9,899 nucleotides of DNA from Pseudomonadota bacterium (GCA_030672465.1 DAOVGJ010000276.1:1-9899), one strand, 5' to 3'; positions 1-7,158 are shown, counted from the stretch's first letter. Translations and numbers: made by a program. The notes: generated by a model not told the origin, from the letters alone.

Positions 1-1698
1 TCCCTTTCCCACCCGGCTCTCTATGGTTATCCTGCCACCATGTTCCTCGATGATTTTATGGGCAATGGGGAGCCCCAGGCCCAGGCCTTTCTCCCTTGTA
101 GTATAGGAATAGTCGAAGGCTCTTTCAATCTCCTCTTCTGGAATCCCCCTTCCCGTATCGGAGACCGTTATCTTCACCCAATCCCTCCCATCCAATTTCG
201 CCTTTATGGTGAGATTTCCACCCCCTTCCATGGCATGGATACTATTGGTCACGATATTGATGAGGGCTTGGGTAATCCTCCCTTTATCTATCATCAGGGG
301 AGGGAGACCGGGGTCGATCTCCTTGCGGATCTCTATGGACTTTGTTCTGGCCTCTTCGGCGAAGAGAACTGAGACGTTTTCCAGGATCTCCACGGGGGAG
401 GAGGGGGCGATCCCCAAGCTATAGGGTTTGGAGAAGAGGACGAATTGTTCTACGATTTGGTTTAGCCTCCCTATCTCATCCCGAATGACCCGGACAATCT
501 CGTGGTATTCCCTTTCCCTTCCTTCTTCCCGGGGTCGAAATTCGCTCCCCAATCTCTGGATGGCCATTGCGATGGCATTGAGGGGGTTGCGAATTTCGTG
601 GGCAACCCCAGCCCCCAATTTCCCAAGGGATAAGAGCCTTTCGGCGGTTTGAAGCCTACCCTCCATCTCCCGCACCTTACGGAGGTGTCGGTTTTGATCG
701 ATATAGATGAGGGTTACCCCTGCAACGCCCAATACCAAGAGCACCCCAATGGAGAGGATGATATTTCTCCTGGACAAGGAGAGAATGGCTCGGATCCCTT
801 GGGTGGATAAGCCCACCTGCATGACTCCGTACGGCTCTCCTCCCAGGTGTAAGGTCTTGACCACTTCCAATACTTCTTGGCCATTGGACAGGGAGCGCAA
901 CTCGGATCTCGGTTGTTCTTCCCCGTGAACGTATTGAAGGGGGGAAAGATCCCTTATGTCCCCTACCCCTTCTTTCCCTGTTTGGGCGATAGGGGAAAGA
1001 GAACGGTCGAAGATGGATACATATTGAATCCCTTCCCCAAATCCCACGGTTTCGAGGACGTTTTGGATTGCGAATTTGCGCCTCAATTTTTTCATCCGTG
1101 GGTAATCGACGCTTACCACAATGATCCCCTCCCCCCCTGTCCTCCGGATTGCGACGGAAAAGTGGTCTTCCTTATCGGGCTTAGGTTTTTTGAAGGGAAG
1201 AATAACCATCTCCCGGGTCCCCACCAGAAGTGGTTCATAAAGCGGGAGATCTTTCCCCGGGACTTGCGATTGAGAACCTTCGTTCAGGATCTCGATGGCC
1301 TTAAGCCCCTTTTCTTGGGCGAGGCTTTTCAATTCCGATGTCGAAAGGGCACGGTCGGCCTCCCCTTTATCCACCATTGACGCGATCTCCAGGAGATAAT
1401 CGATAACGGCATCTTCGAGGGCAAAGAAGTTGATGGAGGAGGCGATATTGAGGAGATGGCCCCCGGGGACCTCTTCCATAACGTCGATGACGGAGACCGT
1501 ATTCTGAATTTCCCGTTCCAATCCCCGGAGAAGGGTTGCACCCTGGTTTTCCAGGATTCCCCGTAGACTCCTTCGCGTTCGGTTGATCTCGAAGAAACCG
1601 CCGATGATGAGAAGCACTATGATGAGGCAGCAAATGAGGGCGAGATAGATGGGGCTAATAGATAATCGGTAGGATCCTCTCTTCGGTTTTTCCGCCAT
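1..1698 (-). CDS. Membrane sensor histidine kinase, ZraS/NtrB-like (3' end cut by window)
   Basis: This is an inner-membrane histidine kinase that would sense a signal and phosphorylate a partner response regulator. The frame is open from ATG at 1698 to position 1 (566 codons, no stop), so only the extreme C-terminus is missing. Residues ~15-36 and ~311-332 are membrane helices flanking an extracytoplasmic sensor region of ~275 residues that I do not recognise. The kinase core follows: H-box VAHEIRNPLNAI with phospho-accepting His367, N-box NIVTNSIHAM with Asn485, G1 box DTGRGIP with Asp514, and G2 box GLGLGLP at 538-544. This H-box type is typical of kinases paired with NtrC-family sigma-54 activators. 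The start lies 20 bases after the preceding gene. An in-frame TGA two codons upstream excludes a longer start. The only purine-rich stretch, GAAGG, abuts the ATG, so translational coupling is likely. The context of two ZraP-like genes suggests a metal or envelope-stress sensor (inference). Confidence 0.93.
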   Translation of the reverse strand, partial: MAEKPKRGSYRLSISPIYLALICCLIIVLLIIGGFFEINRTRRSLRGILENQGATLLRGLEREIQNTVSVIDVMEEVPGGHLLNIASSINFFALEDAVIDYLLEIASMVDKGEADRALSTSELKSLAQEKGLKAIEILNEGSQSQVPGKDLPLYEPLLVGTREMVILPFKKPKPDKEDHFSVAIRRTGGEGIIVVSVDYPRMKKLRRKFAIQNVLETVGFGEGIQYVSIFDRSLSPIAQTGKEGVGDIRDLSPLQYVHGEEQPRSELRSLSNGQEVLEVVKTLHLGGEPYGVMQVGLSTQGIRAILSLSRRNIILSIGVLLVLGVAGVTLIYIDQNRHLRKVREMEGRLQTAERLLSLGKLGAGVAHEIRNPLNAIAMAIQRLGSEFRPREEGREREYHEIVRVIRDEIGRLNQIVEQFVLFSKPYSLGIAPSSPVEILENVSVLFAEEARTKSIEIRKEIDPGLPPLMIDKGRITQALINIVTNSIHAMEGGGNLTIKAKLDGRDWVKITVSDTGRGIPEEEIERAFDYSYTTREKGLGLGLPIAHKIIEEHGGRITIESRVGKG

Positions 1699-1718
1699 CC
1701 TTCAGTCTGCCTGGGGCT

Positions 1719-2186
1719 TCACCGGTGTCTCATGCCCATTCCATGCCGGGAACCCCCCCTCGGCCCAAAACCTACCTGATATCTGGAGATCCAAAGCCGG
1801 AATTGCTCCGGGGTGAGGACCTCCCTCACCTTAAGCTGGTAGTCGATGACCTTTTCCTGGATTTGGGTCTCCAGCACGAAGGCCTCTTCCTGCTTTGCCC
1901 TGATATCATCGGCCTCCGATGCAGGGTCCAACATGAGCCGTCTGAGCTCATACCTCTTATTCACGAGGTCATTCCTCAGGGAGCTAATATCGTTTAAATA
2001 GCTGCCCTGGATGGATTTCAGCCGTTCCATCTGTTCGGGCGTTATCTGAAGGTCGTCGGGAAGCCAACACGGGGGATGACCATGCCCCCTCCCCATTCCC
2101 CTTTGAACGGGCCGTTGAGCCCATGCAAATGGTCCTTGAAGAATGAGTAGGGATATAAAGAGGATTATGAAAAACCGGGTCTTCAT
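1719..2186 (-). CDS. Spy/CpxP/ZraP-family periplasmic protein
   Basis: A predicted exported protein of 155 residues from the Spy/CpxP/ZraP superfamily, whose members are periplasmic chaperones or metal-binding stress proteins that often damp a partner sensor kinase. A signal peptide (hydrophobic residues ~5-20) ends in AWA, so cleavage is likely after Ala23. The mature part has a short Gly/His/Cys-containing segment (His35, His37, Cys40). A long charged helical region follows, bounded by two LTxxQ-type motifs: ITPEQ at 48-52 and LTPEQF at 124-129. The tail is rich in Gly, Met, Arg and His. It aligns over ~80 residues, with one single-residue gap, to the product of the preceding gene; by hand I count about 40% identity, so the two are tandem paralogues. 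A Shine-Dalgarno AAGGA sits about 7 bases before the ATG. It lies between the ZraP-like gene and the kinase gene and is probably co-transcribed with both. Confidence 0.88.
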   Translation of the reverse strand: MKTRFFIILFISLLILQGPFAWAQRPVQRGMGRGHGHPPCWLPDDLQITPEQMERLKSIQGSYLNDISSLRNDLVNKRYELRRLMLDPASEADDIRAKQEEAFVLETQIQEKVIDYQLKVREVLTPEQFRLWISRYQVGFGPRGGSRHGMGMRHR

Positions 2187-2201
2187 CTCTATTTCCTTAG
2201 T

Positions 2202-2273
2202 CTTGATTACCCTAACTGAGGGGAAAAATCAAGAGAATGGGGCCAGGACCACTCCCTTTGGACCCGACCCCAT
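2202..2273 (-). other. Two hairpin-forming inverted repeats between the zraP-like genes
   Basis: The gap of 101 bases between the two Spy/ZraP-family genes holds two inverted repeats. The first is CTTGATT at 2202-2208 against AATCAAG at 2227-2233, with CCC and GGG able to pair inside it. The second is ATGGGG at 2237-2242 against CCCCAT at 2268-2273. Neither is followed by a T-tract on the minus strand, so they are not good Rho-independent terminators. They could be mRNA processing or stability structures that set different expression of the first gene and the downstream genes (inference). Confidence 0.3.
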
Positions 2274-2287
2274 GTAATCATTTCAGG

Positions 2288-2791
2288 CTACCAGCACGGC
2301 CCTCCGCCATAACCCCTCTTGTGGCGGGGTCCCCACATATGTCCCCTTTCGTGATGGGGGCCGTAGCCCATACCGTAACCAGGACCCCTTGGTCCCTGGC
2401 CAATCCCTTGCTCGGGAAGCAACTCCCGAATGGCCAATTGGTGCTCCAGGGCCTTTTCCTGAATCCGGTGCTGCAGCTCAAAGACCTCTCTCTGCTTGGC
2501 CTTGATCTTTTCAGGATCGGCCTTGGGATCGATCCAAAGGCCCTGCAACTCGAGCCTTTTCTGGCGGAGTTCCCGCCGGGGTTCGGCCGTATCCTGGTAG
2601 AACTTTTGCTCCTGGGCTTCGAGCTTCTCCCTCTGTTCCGGCGACAGATTTGAGGAAGGGGACCCATAGCCACATCCAGAGTACCCGTAACCCCTTGCGC
2701 CCCATGGCCCGCGGGCAAAAGCCCAACCGCCGACCAGGACAATTGCCACGATTATTCCTATGGCTGCGAGCATGTTTTTCGTCTTTCTCAT
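2288..2791 (-). CDS. zraP: ZraP-like periplasmic zinc/heavy-metal-associated protein
   Basis: A 167-residue exported protein of the ZraP/Metal_resist group. Enterobacterial ZraP is a periplasmic zinc-binding chaperone that represses its own ZraSR two-component system. The signal peptide (hydrophobic ~8-22) ends WAFA, with likely cleavage after Ala26. The mature protein has a Gly/Tyr segment with Cys40, an LSPEQ motif at ~49-53, a charged helical core to ~128, and a Gly/Tyr/Met tail with His146, His147, His151, His157 and Cys166. As I recall it, that tail resembles the GMGYGG-type, His- and Cys-containing C-terminus of E. coli ZraP. A strong Shine-Dalgarno AAGGAGGT lies 7 bases before the ATG. 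It is first in the operon, about 37 bases downstream of the predicted sigma-54 transcription start, which fits a highly induced stress protein. Metal identity is not shown by the sequence. The symbol is by family resemblance. Confidence 0.85.
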   Translation of the reverse strand: MRKTKNMLAAIGIIVAIVLVGGWAFARGPWGARGYGYSGCGYGSPSSNLSPEQREKLEAQEQKFYQDTAEPRRELRQKRLELQGLWIDPKADPEKIKAKQREVFELQHRIQEKALEHQLAIRELLPEQGIGQGPRGPGYGMGYGPHHERGHMWGPRHKRGYGGGPCW

Positions 2792-2839
2792 GACTTCTAC
2801 CTCCTTCTGTTGGAATCCGTTATTTGCCCTCCTGGGAGA

Positions 2840-2854
2840 GCAAGGGGTGTGCCA
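2840..2854 (-). promoter_or_regulatory. Sigma-54 (-24/-12) promoter of the zraP-like/kinase operon
   Basis: On the minus strand this reads TGGCACACCCCTTGC, which matches the classical sigma-54 consensus TGGCAC-N5-TTGC at every defined base. The GG and GC doublets have the required spacing. With the final C of TTGC at -12, transcription would begin near 2828, giving a leader of about 37 bases before the ATG at 2791 that includes its Shine-Dalgarno. It faces the zraP-like gene. Sigma-54 promoters need an ATP-hydrolysing activator bound upstream, and candidate sites are present. Confidence 0.87.
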
Positions 2855-2889
2855 AAAAGGGAAATTATATGGAACTATCTGATATCATT

Positions 2890-2902
2890 GAATTATTTGA
2901 TT
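2890..2902 (-). promoter_or_regulatory. Probable IHF binding site
   Basis: The minus strand reads AATCAAATAATTC, which matches 12 of 13 positions of the IHF consensus WATCAANNNNTTR; the last base is C instead of a purine. It sits in an A/T-rich stretch between the sigma-54 promoter and the nearer upstream dyad, where an IHF bend would bring a bound activator onto the polymerase. The consensus is degenerate, so the placement carries as much weight as the match. Confidence 0.5.
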
Positions 2903-2941
2903 TATCGGATTTTGGTGATCGCTCTACATAGACTTTCCCTT

Positions 2942-2957
2942 TCGACGAGATAGTCGA
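2942..2957. promoter_or_regulatory. Promoter-proximal upstream activator dyad
   Basis: A 16-base dyad, TCGAC-N6-GTCGA, centred about 120 bases upstream of the predicted transcription start. It has the same overall length, arm sequence and preceding T as the dyad at 3032-3047. This position is typical of an enhancer site for an NtrC-family activator, probably the partner of the kinase in this operon (inference). Confidence 0.6.
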
Positions 2958-3031
2958 GGTGAAGGAAGGGGTTTCGTTCTTTCCTCAGTTATTTTAATTA
3001 CTTATGGAAGGTCGACGAAATTGGATCCCTT

Positions 3032-3047
3032 TCGACAATTTTGTCGA
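3032..3047. promoter_or_regulatory. Distal upstream activator dyad (perfect)
   Basis: A 16-base inverted repeat with perfect seven-base arms, TCGACAA and TTGTCGA, around two central bases. Its centre is 90 bases from that of the dyad at 2942-2957 and about 210 bases from the predicted start. A lone half-site, GTCGAC at 3011-3016, lies between the two. Paired dyads of one consensus upstream of a -24/-12 promoter are characteristic of enhancer sites for sigma-54 activators. Confidence 0.65.
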
Positions 3048-3109
3048 GATTTCTGTCTCATTTCTGTAGAAAATTGAAAAAAGAAGGTCTGAGCGCGAAT
3101 TCGCCCGGC

Positions 3110-3183
3110 ACTGCAACATCAGAGGGATTTCTGCCTGACCGCAACACCGCAGCACCATCTTTTGACTGCAACACTGCAGAACC
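3110..3183. repeat. Three imperfect ~27-base repeats
   Basis: The nine-base core ACYGCAACA occurs at 3110, 3138 and 3165, a period of 28 then 27 bases. The last two copies match over 20 bases (3137-3156 and 3164-3183), differing at three positions. Two of these differences are C/T changes that keep the internal direct repeat YGCA-ACA-YGCA intact within each copy. Three short diverged units without uniform spacers are not a CRISPR array. They lie between the exporter operon and the sigma-54 control region. Function is unknown. Confidence 0.5.
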
Positions 3184-3197
3184 GTAACTTGGTTACG
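3183..3197. other. Inverted repeat overlapping the exporter stop codon
   Basis: CGTAAC-TTG-GTTACG is a perfect six-base-arm hairpin spanning the TAA stop of the second ABC exporter gene (3193-3195). No T-tract follows on the minus strand, so it is at best a weak or Rho-assisted 3'-end structure. No convincing Rho-independent terminator was found for this operon. Confidence 0.3.
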
Positions 3198-5304
3198 TCT
3201 TGTATTGAAGCCGATAGAACTCGTAGTAGAATCCCTTTCGGGCCATCAATTGGGCACGGGTTCCCATCTCCCGTATCCTCCCCTTGTGCATGACGATTAT
3301 CCGATCCGCCCGTTGAATGGTGGAAAGTCGATGGGCGATAATGATAGAGGTTCGGCCTTGCATGAGTTTCCTCAAGGCATCTTGGAGTAGCCTCTCCGTC
3401 TCCGTGTCAACGCTGGAGGTGGCCTCATCGAGGATCAGAATCTTCGGATTTACTGCGAGGGCCCGGGCAAAGGCCAAAAGCTGTCTCTCCCCCGCCGAAA
3501 GGGTGGATCCCCCTTCCTTCACATCCTCTTCCAATCCCTTGGGGAGCTTTTGAATGAACCGGTCTGCATTAACGTACCGGACGATCCTCTCGATATCGTC
3601 CTGGGAAAGGCCCTCATTTCCCAACTGTATGTTGGACCGGATATCCCCGGCGAAGAGAAAGACATCTTGCAGCACCAGCCCGATCTGGGATCGAAGAAAG
3701 GATGTTTCCAGTTCCCTGATATCGACCCCATCGATTAAAATCTGACCCCTTTGAGGTTCGTAAAAGCGCTCCAGGAGGCTGATGATAGAGGTTTTTCCCG
3801 CTCCCGTGGCACCGACGATGGCCACCGTCTCCCCCTCCCTGACGTTAAAGGAGATGTCCCTTAAAACCACTTCATCCCCTGCGTAGGAGAAGGTAACATT
3901 TCTAAACTCGATGTCCCCCCTGATCCCGGCGATGGATTGTGGGGACGATGGTTCCGGGATCATCTCCCGATTGTCCAATACGTGACAGATTCGCTCCGTT
4001 GATGCCCTGGCGGACTGCATGATGTTATACTTCTCCGATATATCCCGTATGGGTTGAAAGAACATCCTCAGGTAGGAAAGGAAGGCTACCAGGGTTCCAA
4101 GGCTTAGGGTATTCGAGATGACCTTGCCCCCCCCATACCAGATGAGCAGCGCAATGGCCATGGTCCCGACGATCTCAATGATGGGAACGAAGAGGGCGAA
4201 TATACGAATTTGCCTCATGTTGGCCAGATAGTTTTCGTGATTGAGGACCTTGAACCTCCTGTAATTTTCCCTCTCACGGTTGAAGATTTGGACCACCTTT
4301 ATCCCCGAGAAGTTTTCCTGAAGTGTGGCATTGATTTTGGCGATTTTGAGGCGGACTTCCCTGAATGCATCCCGAGCCTTGCTGCTGAAGGAGAAGGTAA
4401 TATAGACGATGAGGGGCAGCAAACTGAAACAGACCAGCGCCAGTTCCCAGTTGATCTTGATCAGTACCACGATGATACCTACCAGCAGAAATATATCCTT
4501 GAAGAGATAGGTAAATATAATGGTCAGCATCTCGTGTAAGTTTTGAACATCATTGGTGATCCGGGTCACCAGCCTTCCAACAGGGGTACGATCGAAGAAG
4601 GAGAGGGATAGCCGCTGAATGTGGCCAAATACCCGCATCCTCAAATCGTGCATCACCCTCTGGCCGGTGTATTCCATGGCATAGACTTGAAGGAAGGTAA
4701 ATCCGAAGCTCAATATGAGGATGAAGATGAAGATGGCCGAAATAACCGCTACTCCTCGCACATCCCCTCTCCTCAAAGCGAGGATGTCCTTTTGGCTTAA
4801 TCCCTTCATGTCCTGGTAGGATATGAAATAGTATCCCCCGCCCCGTTGGAAGGATGACCGATATTGCTCAACCACCCTTTTTTCGACCTCCCCCCTCGGG
4901 CGGAAAGGATAAAACCGCTCTTCGCCGATAAGGCCTGCCCCTTGGAAGGCTGTAAGATCCCGGGGTTCGATCTCCCTGAGTTCGGATGCACGAATGAAGA
5001 AAGTCATCGGATCAGCTGTTGGAAGGAGGAGGGCGCCGTATCGATCCAAAAGCATCCTTTGGAGGGGGGAGCGGTGTGATTTCACGGTGATCTTACGGGC
5101 AGAGACAACGATATAGTCGTCGATGGCCACTTTTATCAGGTAGGGGAAGAGGAGCTCGAACCCCGTGACAAAGAGGATCAACACGATGGAAGCACCGATG
5201 ATAAGCCGGTAGGGTCTTACATAGGTTAAAAGCCGGCGCATCAACTTGATGTCGTAGGGTTTTCCCAAATGGTCCCCTTCGAAATATCCGTAATCAACGT
5301 GCAT
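3193..5304 (-). CDS. Heterodimeric ABC exporter subunit, long form with extracytoplasmic insert
   Basis: A 703-residue half-transporter with a membrane domain followed by an ATPase domain, pairing with the product of the upstream gene to export an unidentified substrate. Membrane helices lie at about 34-60, 184-208, 258-283, 287-306, 367-391 and 401-420. The ATPase has Walker A GATGAGKTS (498-506), Q-loop Gln546, Walker B ILILDE with catalytic Glu627, D-loop SSVD and switch His658. Its signature is LSAGE (602-606) where LSGGQ is usual. Ordinary half-exporters have about 580-600 residues; the excess is a block at ~64-183 between helices 1 and 2, predicted outside the inner membrane. The ATG overlaps the end of the upstream gene by 11 bases, with GGTGAG as Shine-Dalgarno, indicating coupled synthesis. 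From memory, the closest analogues are Bacillus YheH/BmrD and enterobacterial MdlB. Substrate is not predictable: drugs, lipids or peptides are all possible. Confidence 0.93.
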   Translation of the reverse strand: MHVDYGYFEGDHLGKPYDIKLMRRLLTYVRPYRLIIGASIVLILFVTGFELLFPYLIKVAIDDYIVVSARKITVKSHRSPLQRMLLDRYGALLLPTADPMTFFIRASELREIEPRDLTAFQGAGLIGEERFYPFRPRGEVEKRVVEQYRSSFQRGGGYYFISYQDMKGLSQKDILALRRGDVRGVAVISAIFIFILILSFGFTFLQVYAMEYTGQRVMHDLRMRVFGHIQRLSLSFFDRTPVGRLVTRITNDVQNLHEMLTIIFTYLFKDIFLLVGIIVVLIKINWELALVCFSLLPLIVYITFSFSSKARDAFREVRLKIAKINATLQENFSGIKVVQIFNRERENYRRFKVLNHENYLANMRQIRIFALFVPIIEIVGTMAIALLIWYGGGKVISNTLSLGTLVAFLSYLRMFFQPIRDISEKYNIMQSARASTERICHVLDNREMIPEPSSPQSIAGIRGDIEFRNVTFSYAGDEVVLRDISFNVREGETVAIVGATGAGKTSIISLLERFYEPQRGQILIDGVDIRELETSFLRSQIGLVLQDVFLFAGDIRSNIQLGNEGLSQDDIERIVRYVNADRFIQKLPKGLEEDVKEGGSTLSAGERQLLAFARALAVNPKILILDEATSSVDTETERLLQDALRKLMQGRTSIIIAHRLSTIQRADRIIVMHKGRIREMGTRAQLMARKGFYYEFYRLQYKT

Positions 5305-7066
5305 GAATACTCACCCGCCTATTTTCCCTGTCCAATTCCTCCTCGATCTGTTGTCTGCGGTAGATCTCGGCATAGACTCCGCCCATGGAGAGGAGGCTCG
5401 CGTGATCCCCCATCTCCTTAATCTCCCCATCATCGAGGACAATGATTTTATCAGCCTCCTTTATGGATGAGAAGCGATGGGAGACGACGATGCGGGTTTT
5501 CCCCTCCAGGATTTCCCTGAGCCCTTTCCAAATCTTCTCCTCTGTTTGGGTATCAACGGAGGAGAGGGCATCATCTAAAATCATGATTTGTGGGTTCAAA
5601 AGAATGGCCCGGGCGATGGCGATGCGCTGCTTTTGGCCTCCGGAAAGGGTTACCCCCCTCTCTCCGATAACCGTCTCAATGCCCATGGGAAATGATCTGA
5701 TGTCCTCATCAATCTGAGCGATTCGGGCGGCTTTCGCGATCCCTTCCTCCGAAGCCTGGGGGTTTCCAAAGGCCATATTTTCCCTGATGGTACTGGAGAA
5801 GAGGAAGGTGTCCTGCGGGACGTAGCCGATATTTCCCCTCAGGGCTTTGAGGGAGATAGCGTGAATCTCCCGGCCATCCAGGAAGAGACGGCCACTGGAC
5901 GGGCTGAAGAGCCTGGGAATGAGGTTACAAAGGGTGGTTTTCCCTGTGCCCGTCCTTCCAACGATGGCCACAAATTCCCCGGGATTCACCTCGAAGTTGA
6001 TGCCTTTGAGAGCCGGGGGCAATCCCGCCTTGTAGGAAAAGGTGAGGTCTCGAAATTCGATCTTTCCCTCAAGTTTGGAAATAGGGCGTACGGAGGGTAG
6101 GTCGGCGATTTCGGCCTGGGTATTCAAGATCTTGTTGATCCGACCCATGGAAGCAGATCCCCTCTGGATGAGGTTGACGACCCACCCCAGGGCCATCATG
6201 GGCCAGGTGAGGATGCCCAGATATGTCATGAAGGCCACGAAATCGCCCACGGTGATGGTCCCCCCTATTGTTTCCCTCCCCCCAAGCCAGAGCACGATGA
6301 CCGTTCCCAGGTTTGCCAGGAGCATAATCAAGGGAAAGAACATCCCCCACACCTTGATCAAGCGAAGGTTTTTCCCCACATACTCTTCGCCAATGTGCCC
6401 CAACTTTTCCTTCTCCTTCTCCTCCTGGACAAAGGCTTTGACCACCCTTATCCCTGCCAGGCTTTCCCTTACCCGTTCGGTCAGCCTGGAGAAGGAGGCC
6501 TGAATGTCCTCAAATCGGTAATGGACAAGCCTGCTGAAACGGGTGGTCACCAGGGCAATCAAGGGCATGGGGATGATGGCGAAGAGGGTCAACCTTGGGT
6601 CGATCAAGATCATGAATACAATAGATGAGGCGCCCAGCACGAGGGCATCGGTAATGGCCACAAGCCCCATGCCCACGGCCATTCGTACCGCATCAATATC
6701 ATTGGTGGCATGGGCCATGAGATCTCCCGTCTTAGTCTCCTGGAAGAAGCTGAGCGATAATGTTTGAAGGTGAGAAAATAGGCGGTTTCGTAGGGCTTCC
6801 TCAATCCTTCGGGCCGTCCCCAAAATCATCAATCTCCAAAAATATCGGAAAAACCCGATGAGCAGAGCGATCCCCGCTATGTAGACACCATATTTGATCA
6901 GATCATCTCGCACGATTCCTCCCCTGGTGAGATCGTCGATGGTCCACCTGATGACTTGGGGGATAATGAGTTGAAGACCATCCACCACCAGGAGGGTGGC
7001 CAGCCCGCCAATTAGGCGCCATCTGTGTCGGATGAAATAGCTCTTCAGCGTCCTGAAATTCCCCAT
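5294..7066 (-). CDS. Heterodimeric ABC exporter subunit with degenerate Walker B
   Basis: A 590-residue half-transporter, first gene of the exporter pair and of normal length for its family (compare MdlA and YheI/BmrC). Six membrane helices lie at about 17-38, 58-80, 134-155, 157-176, 240-262 and 274-298. The ATPase domain runs from ~335: Walker A GRTGTGKTT (370-378), Q-loop Gln418, canonical signature LSGGQ (474-478), Walker B IMILDD (494-499), D-loop SSVD (502-505) and switch His530. Asp499 replaces the catalytic Glu, so the ATP site built from this subunit's Walker motifs and the partner's LSAGE signature should hydrolyse ATP poorly. The other site, using the partner's Glu627 and this LSGGQ, should be active. 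This asymmetry is the hallmark of heterodimeric exporters such as TM287/288 and BmrCD. The ATG has a weak Shine-Dalgarno (AGGGG) about 8 bases upstream. Confidence 0.94.
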   Translation of the reverse strand: MGNFRTLKSYFIRHRWRLIGGLATLLVVDGLQLIIPQVIRWTIDDLTRGGIVRDDLIKYGVYIAGIALLIGFFRYFWRLMILGTARRIEEALRNRLFSHLQTLSLSFFQETKTGDLMAHATNDIDAVRMAVGMGLVAITDALVLGASSIVFMILIDPRLTLFAIIPMPLIALVTTRFSRLVHYRFEDIQASFSRLTERVRESLAGIRVVKAFVQEEKEKEKLGHIGEEYVGKNLRLIKVWGMFFPLIMLLANLGTVIVLWLGGRETIGGTITVGDFVAFMTYLGILTWPMMALGWVVNLIQRGSASMGRINKILNTQAEIADLPSVRPISKLEGKIEFRDLTFSYKAGLPPALKGINFEVNPGEFVAIVGRTGTGKTTLCNLIPRLFSPSSGRLFLDGREIHAISLKALRGNIGYVPQDTFLFSSTIRENMAFGNPQASEEGIAKAARIAQIDEDIRSFPMGIETVIGERGVTLSGGQKQRIAIARAILLNPQIMILDDALSSVDTQTEEKIWKGLREILEGKTRIVVSHRFSSIKEADKIIVLDDGEIKEMGDHASLLSMGGVYAEIYRRQQIEEELDRENRRVSIHAR

Positions 7067-7113
7067 GATAAAGGCCCCTGCTTAGCTCCACGCCCGTGGT
7101 TTGTAAGATTTTT

Positions 7114-7142
7114 AGCATACTTCCATGGGGACTTAAAGGCAA
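7114..7142 (-). promoter_or_regulatory. Candidate sigma-70-type promoter of the ABC exporter operon
   Basis: On the minus strand TTGCCT (7137-7142) and TATGCT (7114-7119) are separated by 17 bases, each matching four of six consensus bases. Transcription would begin about 40 bases before the ATG at 7066. It is the best pair I found there, but matches of this quality occur by chance. Confidence 0.35.
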
Positions 7143-7158
7143 AAGAGGAATTATTTCT

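Noticed and set aside
40..1380. Several plus-strand frames of 70-170 codons opposite the kinase gene
   Set aside because: The minus strand codes for a histidine kinase with all its motifs through this whole stretch; the plus frames have no Shine-Dalgarno or recognisable domain and are shadows.
2278..2742. A 154-codon minus-strand frame overlapping the zraP-like gene
   Set aside because: It overlaps a gene with a signal peptide, a strong Shine-Dalgarno and family motifs; its own product is Arg/Ser/Pro-rich and shows no domain.
3062..3104. Possible Rho-independent terminator for the exporter operon (GCGAATTCGC at 3095-3104 followed on the minus strand by a T-rich run)
   Set aside because: The palindrome leaves only a three-base stem around a four-base loop, and the T-run begins more than ten bases later, so it is not a convincing terminator.
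3110..3183. CRISPR array
   Set aside because: Only three diverged units, with a conserved core of about nine bases and no uniform spacers; no cas genes are present.
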